From contig NZ_JAGGQL010000001.1 of assembly GCF_018613315.1 (NCBI RefSeq), forward strand, positions 54,120-118,119: a DNA stretch of 64,000 bases, read 5' to 3'. How positions within the stretch are numbered: position 1 is the first letter of the stretch; each line of letters starts with the position of its first letter. The DNA is from Bacillus sp. ISL-37. Its GTDB lineage: Bacteria; Bacillota; Bacilli; Bacillales; Cytobacillaceae. The translations under genes and the position numbers were made by a program. The notes beneath the pieces are model-generated. The model made no database searches. It was not told where the DNA came from and worked only from the letters and a program-made list of their open reading frames with translations. Below, in pieces: positions 1-8,981 of this stretch.

Positions 1-151
1 ATATAAAGACATCAACTGTAAATGGTGCCGCTAAAATGACGGCAAGCAACATAGCAGTCCATTTCAACCGAAGCGGATTATCTTTATTCATGAAGAAAGT
101 AGTCCAAATCCAACCAATCCATGCCAGCCAATAAAAGTACAACCCTTCCAT
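1..151 (-). CDS. yphA: YphA-like membrane protein (5' part only)
   Basis: The first 50 codons of a minus-strand gene that runs off the left edge. It starts at an ATG at 151 behind a strong AGGAGGGG ribosome site. The visible N-terminus (MEGLYFYWLAWIGW) is aromatic-rich and hydrophobic, followed by a short charged loop and a second hydrophobic stretch, as expected of a small polytopic membrane protein. Position next to fni and ypzI matches yphA in B. subtilis. The function of the family is not known to me; the call rests on N-terminal likeness and synteny. Confidence 0.7.
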   Translation of the reverse strand, partial: MEGLYFYWLAWIGWIWTTFFMNKDNPLRLKWTAMLLAVILAAPFTVDVFI

Positions 152-362
152 TCAACCCCTCCTATCATTTCCATTATGGTAATCACTTATGTAATTTAAT
201 CTTTTTTGCATAAAGTTTTTCACCTGTTCCATGTTAAGAAAAGCAGTATATTTATTACAGCTGGGAAACTGTTCTAGATTAATGGACAAATCACAGGAAT
301 AGGTCTGTTTATCCGGACAAATCTCTGTAAGGCTTTTATTTTAATGACCAGGAGGTAATGAT

Positions 363-506
363 ATGGGCAAAGACAGACGGGAAAAGAAACTTAAGAAGAG
401 CGGACGAGTGGAGTCTGACCGTGACCAGGCACTGCACTACCCAGGAGCAGCCAAAATGCAGAGCCCTGAAGAAGCTCGTTCCTTAAATGACGGCAAGTAT
501 AGCTAA
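363..506 (+). CDS. ypzI: YpzI-family small protein
   Basis: A 47-residue, highly charged protein starting MGKDRREKKLKKSGRVESDR and containing the motif QALHYPGAAK, then SPEEAR near the C-terminus. It has a strong AGGAGGT ribosome site and a perfect intrinsic terminator just downstream, so it is a real monocistronic gene. This is the small conserved YpzI family of spore formers, next to yphA/fni as in B. subtilis. No function is established that I know of; no membrane segment or signal peptide is present. Confidence 0.85.
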   Translation: MGKDRREKKLKKSGRVESDRDQALHYPGAAKMQSPEEARSLNDGKYS

Positions 507-570
507 AAACGCGACCGATGGACAGGTTATGACTTGCTGACCATTATGTTAGGTTATAATCAACCAACAC

Positions 571-613
571 GCAGAAGGGCCCCCTGCAAAAGCAGAGGGC
601 CCTTCTGTTTTTA
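571..613 (+). terminator. Intrinsic terminator of ypzI
   Basis: GC-rich hairpin with arms AGAAGGGCCC and GGGCCCTTCT around a GCAAAAGC apex, followed by a T-run. Confidence 0.9.
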
Positions 614-625
614 TTCTTAGATTAA

Positions 626-808
626 GTTTGTTTTCGTGAAGGTTGTTGTTAAAATCCTAAAGCCGATTTTAACGTAATACATACTCATTTGCAGGTCGGT
701 ATTAAGTTTGCATGCTCTTTTCTCATAACAAACGTAAACTTTACGAAGGAGTATAGGTAATTCAATCAAATTTCGTATTCAATAGCAACAAAGTTTGAGA
801 AAAGAGCC
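626..808 (-). mobile_element. Miniature element copy 1 (~185-bp family)
   Basis: One of five near-identical 178-186-bp intergenic copies. The family has imperfect terminal inverted repeats (GGCTCTTTTCTCAAACTTTG at one end, GGCTGTTTTCGTAAAGATTG at the other), an internal copy of GCTCTTTTCTCA in inverse orientation, and a second hairpin GTTAAAATC/GATTTTAAC. Flanks are TAGATTAA (618-625) and TAGATTAT (809-816), an apparent 8-bp target duplication with one mismatch. No ORF. The right end lies in the fni stop codon. Together with the ypzI terminator it fills the gap 507-807. Confidence 0.8.
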
Positions 809-1869
809 TAGATTATTTTTTTCCTTCTAGCAAAAGCCTTCGTATTAATACCTCTTTGTTCAAGCCAATGATGCGTATCTCCTGATATGACCATTGGCAC
901 GTTTTTTAGCTCCTCAATCGTATGTACACCTAGTGCTGTCATAATGACAATAATTTCATCTTTTAACAGATGGATTTCCTCGATTAGATCTTCTGTTCCA
1001 TTTTCCATCAAAGTCTTTAGCAAGTAGCCAGCCATTGCGGCACCATCAGCACCTAATGCAAGCGCTTTAACAATATCGAGGCTAGTCTGTATTCCTCCTG
1101 AAGCGATAACGGAAAGTTCTGGTGATGTGGACTTTGTTTCAATTATGGAGGCAGCAGTCGGAATTCCCCAATCCTCGAAAAACGTCAACAAACGGTTCCT
1201 CCGCTTATTTTCAATTTCCGCAAAATTGGTACCTCCAAATCCGCCAACATCAACATAGCGTATTCCTGAAGAAAAAAGTCTAGCTGCTGTCTCGGCACTT
1301 ATGCCAAAACCAACTTCTTTCACGATTACTGGAATTCCCACACTCTGTTGGATTTCAATAATCCTCGTTAACGCACCGACAAAGTTTCTGTCTCCCTCAG
1401 GCATGGTCAATTCCTGTACTACATTCAAATGAATTTGCAGTGCATCTGCCTGGAGCATATCGATTGCGGCTTTTGCCTGCCCGACAGTTGCCTCACTGCC
1501 CAGATTGGCAAGGATAATACCGTCAGGGTGCATTTCCCTGACTACTTCATAACTTCTTCGTTCGTCCGGATCCTTCAGTGCAGCCATTTGCGATCCAACT
1601 GCAATCGCAGATCCTGTCTCTCTTGCCGCTACAGCCAATTCACGGTTGATACGGTAAGTTCTCTCCCCGCCGCCGCCTGTCATTGCATTTATAAAAATTG
1701 GCGAACTTAAAGAAAGTTCGCCAATTTTAGTTTCAAATTTTACTGAATCAAGATTTGATCCAGGCAAGCTTTGGTTTACAAACTTAATATCGTCAAAACC
1801 GGTTATCCGCTTCTGTCCTGTTTCGAGGGCATATTGTATATGGTCCCATTTACGTTTTGATCTTGACAC
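808..1869 (-). CDS. fni: Type 2 isopentenyl-diphosphate delta-isomerase
   Basis: Interconverts isopentenyl and dimethylallyl diphosphate with FMN, NAD(P)H and Mg2+ in the cytosol, supplying isoprenoids such as menaquinone and undecaprenol. The 353-residue length is normal for the type 2 (FMN) family. Visible motifs are a glycine-rich GGGGER near residue 65, QIHLN near 145, VKEVGFG near 183 and IASGGIQ near 256. The start is GTG, 12 bp after the ypfD stop and behind GGTGAT, so it is probably translated from the ypfD message. The TAG stop is completed by the first base of a miniature element. Confidence 0.95.
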   Translation of the reverse strand: MSRSKRKWDHIQYALETGQKRITGFDDIKFVNQSLPGSNLDSVKFETKIGELSLSSPIFINAMTGGGGERTYRINRELAVAARETGSAIAVGSQMAALKDPDERRSYEVVREMHPDGIILANLGSEATVGQAKAAIDMLQADALQIHLNVVQELTMPEGDRNFVGALTRIIEIQQSVGIPVIVKEVGFGISAETAARLFSSGIRYVDVGGFGGTNFAEIENKRRNRLLTFFEDWGIPTAASIIETKSTSPELSVIASGGIQTSLDIVKALALGADGAAMAGYLLKTLMENGTEDLIEEIHLLKDEIIVIMTALGVHTIEELKNVPMVISGDTHHWLEQRGINTKAFARRKKII

Positions 1870-1881
1870 TATTTATCACCA

Positions 1882-3021
1882 TTACTGTTTAAGATTCTTT
1901 AGCTTGTCTCCGATCATATCACCTAAGCTGAAACCTTTTGTTTCTTCAGGAAGTTCATAGTCAAAAGCTTCATTACCTTCTCTTTCCTCGAACTCCTTCA
2001 TGCTAAGTGATAGTCTTTGGTCTTGCTTGTTTACGTCAAGCACCTTTACTTTTACAGTCTGCCCTTCTTGAAGGACTTCATGCGGTGTGCCGATATGCTT
2101 ATGAGAAATTTGCGAAATATGGACAAGTCCTTCAACCCCAGGGAATACTTCGACAAATGCACCATAAGAAACTAGACGTTTCACAGTGCCTTCTAGAGTG
2201 CTGCCCTTAGGAGCTTTCTCAGCAATGTCTGCCCATGGTCCAGGCAGTGTTTCTTTGATTGAAAGCGATATACGCTCATTGTCACGATCAACGCTCAATA
2301 CTTTAACTTGAACCTGCTGGCCTTCCTGAACAACATCAGATGGCTTTTCAACATGCTCATGAGACAGCTGTGAAATATGGACAAGACCATCAACTCCACC
2401 GATATCCACAAACGCACCAAAGTCAGTGATTCTTTGTACTGTACCCTCAATAACCTGTCCGGACTGGATGGCCGCAAGCAAGTCCTGTTTCTTCTTGCCT
2501 TGCTCTTCTTCCACGACAGCTCGGTGTGAAAGGATCAGGCGGTTCTTCTCCTGGTCAAGCTCTACGATTTTGAAGCTGAGCGTTTTCCCTTTGTAATCAG
2601 AGAAATCTTCCACAAAGTGGGATTCCACAAGAGATGCCGGAACAAAGCCGCGTACGCCAAGGTCAACTACCAGACCGCCCTTAACGACATCTTTTACTTC
2701 TGCCTCGAAAACTTCTCCACTTTCAAACTTGCCTTTAAGTTCTTCCCAGGCTTTCTCAGCATCTACTTTTCTCTTTGAGAGAATTAAAGCTTCTTCCTCA
2801 ACTTTTTGAACTTCGAGCTCCAACTCATCACCGACAGATACTGCATCTTCAGCTTTTTCAACATGAAGGCTTGATAGTTCACTAATCGGGATGATGCCAT
2901 CGAGCTTGCTTCCTTCGATATCTACTAAAACTTGCTTTTCTTCCACTTTCGTTACCTGGCCTTTGACACGGTCGCCAGCCTCAAAGTTTTTTACCTCGAT
3001 TTGATTCATATCTTCTGACAT
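1882..3021 (-). CDS. ypfD: 30S ribosomal protein S1 homologue YpfD
   Basis: A 379-residue protein with four S1/OB-fold RNA-binding repeats (roughly residues 15-85, 100-170, 187-255 and 272-342); the last two carry the canonical GAFV..GVDGLVHISQLS-type signature and the first is diverged. This is the short Firmicute S1 homologue, shorter than the six-repeat proteobacterial S1, and its role as a true ribosomal protein is uncertain in Bacillus. Start at ATG 3021 behind AAGGAGG. It sits between plsC and fni in the conserved cmk-plsC-ypfD order. Confidence 0.95.
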   Translation of the reverse strand: MSEDMNQIEVKNFEAGDRVKGQVTKVEEKQVLVDIEGSKLDGIIPISELSSLHVEKAEDAVSVGDELELEVQKVEEEALILSKRKVDAEKAWEELKGKFESGEVFEAEVKDVVKGGLVVDLGVRGFVPASLVESHFVEDFSDYKGKTLSFKIVELDQEKNRLILSHRAVVEEEQGKKKQDLLAAIQSGQVIEGTVQRITDFGAFVDIGGVDGLVHISQLSHEHVEKPSDVVQEGQQVQVKVLSVDRDNERISLSIKETLPGPWADIAEKAPKGSTLEGTVKRLVSYGAFVEVFPGVEGLVHISQISHKHIGTPHEVLQEGQTVKVKVLDVNKQDQRLSLSMKEFEEREGNEAFDYELPEETKGFSLGDMIGDKLKNLKQ

Positions 3022-3175
3022 ATGTACTCCTCCTTAATCCATGACTGCTGCAAATATATGCTTTGTGGCGAAAAGCCACTTAAAAAACACATTAATTAGT
3101 CACTAAGTGAAAATTCTAAAAATATCTCTTCTTAATAACTTCTTACAAACAGACATTTTTGTCAAGCAAGAAACA

Positions 3176-3763
3176 TTACTTATATTTGTTAATAAGTTCT
3201 TGGATTTCACTCATGATCAAGTCAGTTGTCTGTTCTGCATTTAACTTCTTTTCCTTGATTGATACCATATCGATAGGCTTTCCATATACTACCTTCAATT
3301 TCTTGAATGCTTTGTATGGACCGATGATTGCGCATGGAACAACATGAGCATCAGAGCGGAGCGCAAAGAAGCCTGCTCCCGCAAGTCCCTTACCCATTTC
3401 ACCTGTCTTGCTTCTTGTTCCCTCTGGAAACAATCCTAAAACCTTTCCATCCTTTAAAATTCCGAGGCCTTTCCTTAAAGCTTCCCTGTCACTCATACCT
3501 CTTTTGACAGGGAAAGCATTTAGGTGAGGAACAATTTTCCCAAGTACAGGGACAGCGAAAAGCTCTTCCTTCGCCATGAAATAGACGGGACGGGGTGCAG
3601 TAATCCCGACTACCGGGGGATCTAGATTATCAATATGATTGGCACATAACAACACGCCGCCATCAGCAGGCATATTTTCTCTGCCAATCACCTCAATCCG
3701 ATAAATTGGTTTTAATACTGTATTTACTAAAGACCTTGCAAACGAATAAACCGTCAATTTCAC
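3176..3763 (-). CDS. plsC: 1-acyl-sn-glycerol-3-phosphate acyltransferase
   Basis: Acylates lysophosphatidic acid to phosphatidic acid at the membrane in phospholipid synthesis. The 195-residue protein shows the acyltransferase HX4D motif as H43-IDNL-D48 and the substrate-binding FPEGTRS near residue 114. The start is GTG at 3763, overlapping the TGA stop of cmk (GTGA), so the two are translationally coupled. In B. subtilis 168 plsC lies elsewhere, but cmk-plsC-ypfD is common in other Bacillaceae. Confidence 0.92.
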   Translation of the reverse strand: MKLTVYSFARSLVNTVLKPIYRIEVIGRENMPADGGVLLCANHIDNLDPPVVGITAPRPVYFMAKEELFAVPVLGKIVPHLNAFPVKRGMSDREALRKGLGILKDGKVLGLFPEGTRSKTGEMGKGLAGAGFFALRSDAHVVPCAIIGPYKAFKKLKVVYGKPIDMVSIKEKKLNAEQTTDLIMSEIQELINKYK

Positions 3764-4434
3764 CCGATCCTTTCAAGCGCCAAACCCATGATTTTGTCTA
3801 CCACATCTGTAATCGACAAAGATGTTGTATCAATTTCAATTGCATCATCTGCCTTTTTCAAAGGGGCTACTTCCCGCTCCGAATCAATCTTGTCACGCGC
3901 GGCAATTTCTTCTTTCAGCTTTTCCAGATCAGATAGGAATCCTTTCTGGATATTTTCTGCATGTCGGCGCTGTGCCCTTTCCTCAACACTTGCAAGTAAA
4001 AATACCTTCACCTCGGCATTCGGCAATACATGGGTGCCGATATCCCTTCCATCCATCACCACGCCGCCATCAACTGCAAACTGCTGTTGGCGTTTGACCA
4101 TCTCTTTCCTGACAAGTTCATGCACAGCTACATATGAAACTTGATTGGTAACTTCCGCACTCCTAATCTCATTGGTGACCTCGATCCCATCAAGCAAAAC
4201 CTTTTGGCCTGACTCTCCAGGCATTAGCTCGATTGATGTATTGTTTAAGATCTCAATCAACTCTGCTTCGTTGTCCAGGCTGGCTCCTTTGTTCAAAGCC
4301 TTGTATGTAAGTGCTCTGTACATCGCACCTGTATCGATGTAAATATAAGTCAGTTTTTCGGCTACAATTTTGGCAACCGTACTTTTTCCTGCTGCTGCAG
4401 GACCGTCTATGGCAATTGAAATTCGTCTACTCAT
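3760..4434 (-). CDS. cmk: Cytidylate kinase
   Basis: Phosphorylates CMP and dCMP with ATP in pyrimidine salvage. The 224-residue protein has the P-loop GPAAAGKST at residues 11-19 and the MDGRDIGT segment near the middle, plus an NMP-bind insert rich in charged residues. The ATG at 4434 is chosen over an in-frame GTG six codons upstream because GGAGGA lies right in front of it and because B. subtilis Cmk has the same length. The stop overlaps the plsC start. Confidence 0.95.
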   Translation of the reverse strand: MSRRISIAIDGPAAAGKSTVAKIVAEKLTYIYIDTGAMYRALTYKALNKGASLDNEAELIEILNNTSIELMPGESGQKVLLDGIEVTNEIRSAEVTNQVSYVAVHELVRKEMVKRQQQFAVDGGVVMDGRDIGTHVLPNAEVKVFLLASVEERAQRRHAENIQKGFLSDLEKLKEEIAARDKIDSEREVAPLKKADDAIEIDTTSLSITDVVDKIMGLALERIG

Positions 4435-4613
4435 ATTTCCTCCTGGGTACACTCCTTGTTGTTACTAGATATACTCTTATATTTTAACACAAAAATCTTT
4501 TAATCCTCGTCATTCAACACTTTTTTTAAGGCACTTTTCAAAACTTGTCCTGTACCCCTATCAAGAGGAATATTCCAGGCTTTTGATATTTTAAAAACTC
4601 TTTTTTTAAAAAA

Positions 4614-4799
4614 GGCTGTTTTTCGTAAACATTGTTGTTAAAATCCTAAAGCCGATTTTAACGTGATAAAAGGCTATTTTGTAGGTCAATATTAAGTGTG
4701 CAAGCTCTTTTCTCATTATAAGTTTTAATTTTGTGAAGAAAACATAGGTCATTCAATCCTATTTTGTAGTCAATAGCAACAAAGTTTGAGAAAAGAGCC
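4614..4799 (-). mobile_element. Miniature element copy 2
   Basis: 186-bp copy of the ~185-bp family between cmk and ypfB, in the same orientation as copy 1. It carries both termini, the internal inverted GCTCTTTTCTCA and the GTTAAAATC hairpin. Flanks are TTAAAAAA and TAAAAAAA, 7 of 8 alike but low complexity. It occupies nearly half of the gap 4435-4843; the rest is AT-rich and holds the ypfB terminator and presumably the cmk promoter, which I could not place with confidence. Confidence 0.8.
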
Positions 4800-4814
4800 T
4801 AAAAAAAGGCTTAA

Positions 4815-4848
4815 CATAAAAAGTAAGCAGGCTTAGCACCTGCTTACT
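4815..4848 (-). terminator. Terminator of ypfB overlapping its stop codon
   Basis: On the minus strand arms AGTAAGCAGG and CCTGCTTACT enclose a 7-nt loop and are followed by a T-run. The 5' arm includes the end of the ypfB reading frame. Confidence 0.85.
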
Positions 4849-5026
4849 CTTTGCTCCTGAATGAATTCAGGACTTCTGAATGATTATTGTCCGTAACACC
4901 CTCGTATTGAGTAATTTGTTTAAATTCAGGAAAAGCATTGAATTCATGGAAAAATACTTGGGCAATAACCAAGAAAATAAATTGAATGATAGCGATCTTG
5001 ATTAAGATTCTTTCAAATGTTTTCAT
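4844..5026 (-). CDS. ypfB: YpfB-family small membrane protein
   Basis: A 60-residue protein with a single hydrophobic segment at about residues 8-26 and a polar, acidic C-terminal tail, so probably a single-pass membrane protein. Start at ATG 5026 behind AGGAGC. Its place between cmk and motI and its length match B. subtilis YpfB. No function is known to me. The stop codon is inside the stem of its own terminator. Confidence 0.8.
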   Translation of the reverse strand: MKTFERILIKIAIIQFIFLVIAQVFFHEFNAFPEFKQITQYEGVTDNNHSEVLNSFRSKE

Positions 5027-5088
5027 CTTTAATGCTCCTGTAAAAACTTTTATTCTAGTATTGGAGCATTTCCAGGTTTTTATTCCTT

Positions 5089-5748
5089 TTAGACAGGAAG
5101 CCCTTTTTTCTTCATTTCAAGTTGTCTTTCGAAGCAGAACCTTAGAAGCACCTGCCTGTCGGTGCCCGATGAGTCAAAAAATTGAACAGAAGCTTTGTTC
5201 ATATGTCCTTGACCATCGATGATCCGGACAACCTTACCACGGAACTTCCTGTATTCAAATTCTCCATTTTGCATTGGAAGGACAAACCAGCACTCAATCT
5301 CCATCCCCTGCTTTAAACTGCTGTTTTTATCAATCAACAATGCAGCCCCTCCTGCACTGACATCATCAGTAACTGTGGTAAATGGAGCGAATTCTCCCTT
5401 GCCAGAGTAAACAGCAACATCTACAGAGGTTTCCACCCGGACAAATTGCCTTCTCTGAATCTTGATAAGGCGCTCCCTTCCCGGATATGAAAGAATCACC
5501 ATCGGAATGTTAAGTTTGATTCTTCCTTTAACCTCAGTGTCAAAATAATAATGAGAACCTGATTCGGTTACAAAATTAGCTTTCAAAGGTGTACCCTCAA
5601 GCAAGAACACTGTTCTGTTCGTATTCAAATTTACAGGATAATCAATATACAGATCATTTCCTTTACGCTCAACCAGTTTACACTTATATTGTTCAAAACT
5701 GTCGGAATACTTATGTTCAAGGATTATGTTATCACCGATTTTTATCAT
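5089..5748 (-). CDS. motI: PilZ-domain cyclic-di-GMP receptor, flagellar brake type
   Basis: A 219-residue homologue of B. subtilis YpfA/MotI (DgrA), which when bound to c-di-GMP contacts MotA and slows the flagellum. An N-terminal YcgR-like beta domain is followed by a PilZ domain with both ligand motifs intact: RxxxR at R100-R104 and DxSxxG at D129-G134. The ATG at 5748 is preferred to one 26 codons upstream because the extra residues are a Lys-rich stretch without family likeness; the ribosome site is weak. Cytoplasmic, no membrane segment. Confidence 0.88.
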   Translation of the reverse strand: MIKIGDNIILEHKYSDSFEQYKCKLVERKGNDLYIDYPVNLNTNRTVFLLEGTPLKANFVTESGSHYYFDTEVKGRIKLNIPMVILSYPGRERLIKIQRRQFVRVETSVDVAVYSGKGEFAPFTTVTDDVSAGGAALLIDKNSSLKQGMEIECWFVLPMQNGEFEYRKFRGKVVRIIDGQGHMNKASVQFFDSSGTDRQVLLRFCFERQLEMKKKGLPV

Positions 5749-5925
5749 AGCTAATCCACTTCCCCACTTCTGTCTATGCTGTTTTTTAATTTTTTTTTTC
5801 TTGGTAAACTGTTCTCTATATATCATATTTATTATGACATGTCGGACTAAGCTGGTGCAATAGTCCTTTAATGGATTATTTTTACAAAAAATATATTAAC
5901 AAATGTGTTTTTGCCTTTATATAAA

Positions 5926-5952
5926 AAATAGGGAAAGCGCTTTGCTTCCCCT
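5926..5952 (-). terminator. Probable terminator of sleB-ypeB
   Basis: GGGAAGC/GCTTTCCC imperfect hairpin on the minus strand right after the ypeB stop, followed by TATTTTTT. Confidence 0.65.
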
Positions 5953-7301
5953 TAAACGACGTCTTCATATACTTGTTCAGCGTTATGAAGTTTTTCTACT
6001 TTTTCTTCTGTACCGTCTTCTGCATTGATATAAATCCTGAAGGTATCATTGCCGAGAACTCCGGTGAATTCATAGCATAACACCTCTTCATTCAGGTCGT
6101 TCAGGATTATTGCTTTTTTCTCATCCATTACTTTGAGGTTTGGATTGACTTTCTTTTTTGCTTCTTCTATTTCAATACCTGCTTGCGGGATTTCCCTTGC
6201 TTTATGGGATTTCAAATAATCCTCAGCTGAGAAGCCGATCACATCGCCGTTATCCAATGCAACCTTCATATTGATTGCATCTGGATAAACTCTTACGCCA
6301 TCCTGGGTACCTACGAATGTAAAAACTCCAATGTTATCATATTGAGCGCTTTCGAAGAGATCAAGGTTTTCAAAATTGTGATCCTTTAAAAAGGCAATTG
6401 CCTTATTAGAAGCGTCATTGAGACTAAGCTTTTGATTCTTCACATCCCGATCCAGCAGGAACCAGATTGGATAGCCGCCCTTTTTGGTTATATCCATACT
6501 CGCTTCCAGATTTGTTTCAGGATTTTGGATCGATACACTGAAAAAACCATAATCCGACCCTTTGCCGCTTTCGGTTACTTTTACTTTACCCCCGTTTTTG
6601 ACCGGGGTATATTCTTTGGTAATCTGGACCGCTTTTTCTTTTGATATCTTTTCGCCAGGCAGCTTTTTAAAGTTTTCATCCTTTTTCTGAAGGTTGATTT
6701 GTGCTGGCCCGAAATCTGTTTCCGTATAGCCTTCTACTGTTTTTTCAACAGTCTTGAACCCATCAATGATGGTATTGTCAGTTTGTCCCTTTTCAGTCGC
6801 AAGGGCTAGCTCTACATCCATCCAGCGAAGATTATTTTCCAGTACCATATGCTGGACTTGCCTTAAATCCTGCTGAATTTCACCTGATTGCTCATAAAGG
6901 GTCTTTAGCGTCGAATATTCTTTTTCTGTTAATGGTTCTTTATCCAGATCACGAATCGCTGCTTTATAACTAAAATTCCCTATATTCGCTAAAAACTCTT
7001 CCGTTTTATTGAAAGGCAAAAGTGTCAATGGAAGCTGACCGACATCATTATGGGCCTGTGATGTGATCTTCCATACTTCCGCAAGTTGAGGCGATAATGA
7101 ACTTCTTGAGTTCATCGCAAGTGTTGTACCAATTTTATCGTTCAGTAAATCAATTTGATATGTCAAGTCATGAAAAGCCCTTTGATAATTGTTTTCCGCA
7201 TTGATCAGTACTGCTGTTTTTTCCCTGTGCTCTTGATAACCCCAGAATGCTGTTCCGGCAATTCCAACAACTAGGACTGCTATGGCTATTCCTCTTAGCA
7301 A
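5952..7301 (-). CDS. ypeB: Germination protein YpeB
   Basis: Partner of the spore cortex-lytic enzyme SleB; the two stabilise each other in the inner spore membrane and outer layers. The 449-residue protein has an N-terminal membrane anchor (about residues 3-20), a helical ectodomain, and C-terminal PepSY-type repeats, with length equal to the B. subtilis protein. The start is TTG at 7301, 12 bp after the sleB stop and behind GGGGTGAG, so it is co-translated with sleB. Confidence 0.95.
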   Translation of the reverse strand: MLRGIAIAVLVVGIAGTAFWGYQEHREKTAVLINAENNYQRAFHDLTYQIDLLNDKIGTTLAMNSRSSLSPQLAEVWKITSQAHNDVGQLPLTLLPFNKTEEFLANIGNFSYKAAIRDLDKEPLTEKEYSTLKTLYEQSGEIQQDLRQVQHMVLENNLRWMDVELALATEKGQTDNTIIDGFKTVEKTVEGYTETDFGPAQINLQKKDENFKKLPGEKISKEKAVQITKEYTPVKNGGKVKVTESGKGSDYGFFSVSIQNPETNLEASMDITKKGGYPIWFLLDRDVKNQKLSLNDASNKAIAFLKDHNFENLDLFESAQYDNIGVFTFVGTQDGVRVYPDAINMKVALDNGDVIGFSAEDYLKSHKAREIPQAGIEIEEAKKKVNPNLKVMDEKKAIILNDLNEEVLCYEFTGVLGNDTFRIYINAEDGTEEKVEKLHNAEQVYEDVV

Positions 7302-7313
7302 TTCAACTCACCC

Positions 7314-8093
7314 CTATTTACAAAAAATATGTTTTCCAATCTTTTTGATTTGCGGTCGTGACCAAATCCAGGCGCTGGTTGCTGTATCGGGATTAAAATA
7401 GTACATAGCATTGCCAGTAGGATCCCAGCCATTGATGGCATCAAGGACAGCTTTTTTTGCAGTCTCATTTGGCGTTAGCCAGATTTGGCCATCAGCCACT
7501 GCTGTAAATGCCCTCGGTTCGAATATTACCCCTGATATTGTATTCGGGAATGTGGCACTGTCCAGACGGTTCAAGATTACCGCCGCAACTGCTACCTGTC
7601 CGGTATACGGTTCACCCCTGGCTTCTCCATAGACCGCATTAGCCATAAGCTGAATATCATTCTGCGAGAACCCATTTGGTGTATTTGTTGCAGCTGCTGG
7701 TTTTGGTGCGGACTGGGTTTGAGTGCCACCACCTGCTGTGCCCCCGCCTGTTTTTTCGCCGCCCCAGGCAATTTTCGCATTTGGCGTCGCCTTCGCAAGC
7801 TTAAGTTTTGTTTTCCATCCTGCAACTCCATCGATTTCCAGACCGAACTCGTATTGGAAATTTCTTAGAGCCCAATAGGTTCCCCATCCGAATACTCCGT
7901 CGATTTTGCCATTATAAAAACCAATGTGCTTAAGACGTGACTGGAGTTCAATTACATCCTCTCCTGTCGAACCCTGCTGCAGCACCTGGCTCGTAAAGGC
8001 CTCAGCCCTTTGATCCACCTCGCTAAATTGTACAAAAGAGATGATCAAAGCCAACGCGGCCATCACCTTCAAGATAGACCGATAATTCTTCAT
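7314..8093 (-). CDS. sleB: Spore cortex-lytic enzyme SleB
   Basis: Lytic transglycosylase that degrades muramic-delta-lactam cortex peptidoglycan during germination. Domain order in 259 residues: signal peptide (about 1-33), a PG_binding_1 domain (about 38-100, with LKHIGFYNGKIDGVFG), a Ser/Gly/Pro-rich linker, and the SleB hydrolase domain (about 140-259, with VYGEARGEP). The ATG at 8093 follows GGGGG; an upstream ATG 31 codons earlier lacks a signal peptide. I could not place a convincing sigma-G promoter. Confidence 0.95.
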   Translation of the reverse strand: MKNYRSILKVMAALALIISFVQFSEVDQRAEAFTSQVLQQGSTGEDVIELQSRLKHIGFYNGKIDGVFGWGTYWALRNFQYEFGLEIDGVAGWKTKLKLAKATPNAKIAWGGEKTGGGTAGGGTQTQSAPKPAAATNTPNGFSQNDIQLMANAVYGEARGEPYTGQVAVAAVILNRLDSATFPNTISGVIFEPRAFTAVADGQIWLTPNETAKKAVLDAINGWDPTGNAMYYFNPDTATSAWIWSRPQIKKIGKHIFCK

Positions 8094-8165
8094 TGAATGC
8101 AACCCCCAAAGATGTGAACTTAAAAGATTGCTTTTATTTTTTGTTAAGAGTTGACTTTTATTCCA

Positions 8166-8204
8166 CAAAACAAAAAAACCCTCCATTTTTTAAGAATGAA
8201 GAGT
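8166..8204 (-). terminator. Terminator of prsW
   Basis: On the minus strand AACTCTTCATT pairs with AATGGAGGGTT (two G-T pairs) and is followed by a T-run, four bases after the prsW stop. Confidence 0.75.
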
Positions 8205-8207
8205 TTT

Positions 8208-8879
8208 TCAGATTGGAAATTGCTTCTCAATATGCTGCAGAGTCAATGTTCTCGCTTTTTTAACTTTTCGCAGACCAAGCCACCAAAGGAATATCATAAA
8301 TGGAACTATCAACACGAGCCAGTCTTCCCTGGTCATCAGGATGAAATCATACATCCCGTGAAGAAGGATAGGCACTGTTAACGAAAGCATGATCCACTTC
8401 TTTTGCACCACCGGTGAAAACTTCGCCTTACCTATATAGTAACCCATTATGACTCCAAAGAGAGCATGGCTCGAAACAGGCAACAGCGCCCTGCCAAGTG
8501 CGTCCTGAAGACCATTGGCGAGCAGATAAAAAATATTTTCAGCCGATGCGAAGCCCAGGGACACAGCCACACTGTAGATGACTCCATCATAAGGTTCATC
8601 AAAGGAAATATGCTGGAAAATCGTGTAATAAAGGATAAACCATTTAAAGAATTCCTCTAAAAGGCCAACCGTCCCGAATGCTTTTATAAAGTCATCCTGG
8701 AACAATCCCTCAACAGAGAGTACATACTGAATGAACATAAGCGGAAATACAAGCAATGCACCGAATATAAACATTTTAAACACCAGGGATAGCGGCTCTG
8801 ACCCATATTGGTCCCTTAAATAAAAATAACTTAACAGCGCCAGACCCGGAGCTACCCCGGCAGTAACTATTCCCAGCAT
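8208..8879 (-). CDS. prsW: PrsW family site-1 intramembrane protease
   Basis: Membrane metalloprotease that in B. subtilis cuts the anti-sigma factor RsiW at site 1 to release sigma-W under envelope stress. The 223-residue protein has about six to eight hydrophobic segments and the conserved GLLEEFFKW (EExxK) and SSHALFG histidine motifs of the family. The ATG at 8879 is used because AGAGGA lies seven bases upstream and the N-terminus then matches PrsW. rsiW/sigW are not in this window; the window does encode another ECF pair, sigX-rsiX. Confidence 0.93.
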   Translation of the reverse strand: MLGIVTAGVAPGLALLSYFYLRDQYGSEPLSLVFKMFIFGALLVFPLMFIQYVLSVEGLFQDDFIKAFGTVGLLEEFFKWFILYYTIFQHISFDEPYDGVIYSVAVSLGFASAENIFYLLANGLQDALGRALLPVSSHALFGVIMGYYIGKAKFSPVVQKKWIMLSLTVPILLHGMYDFILMTREDWLVLIVPFMIFLWWLGLRKVKKARTLTLQHIEKQFPI

Positions 8880-8981
8880 ATGCTGTCCTCTTTTCAATTT
8901 GTTTTTTTAATCGTATCATGTAATTAGAAGAAAGAAAATGGATTATTATTCTTTCTCACTGGTCTTTCGGAGGTAATAGTT

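Noticed and set aside
3050..3100. Structured leader of ypfD
   Set aside because: A GTGGC/GCCAC hairpin is visible but isolated, without a T-run or other conserved elements.
8094..8165. Sigma-G promoter of sleB
   Set aside because: A GGAATA element is present, but no -10 of the CATnnTA type at 17-18 bp.
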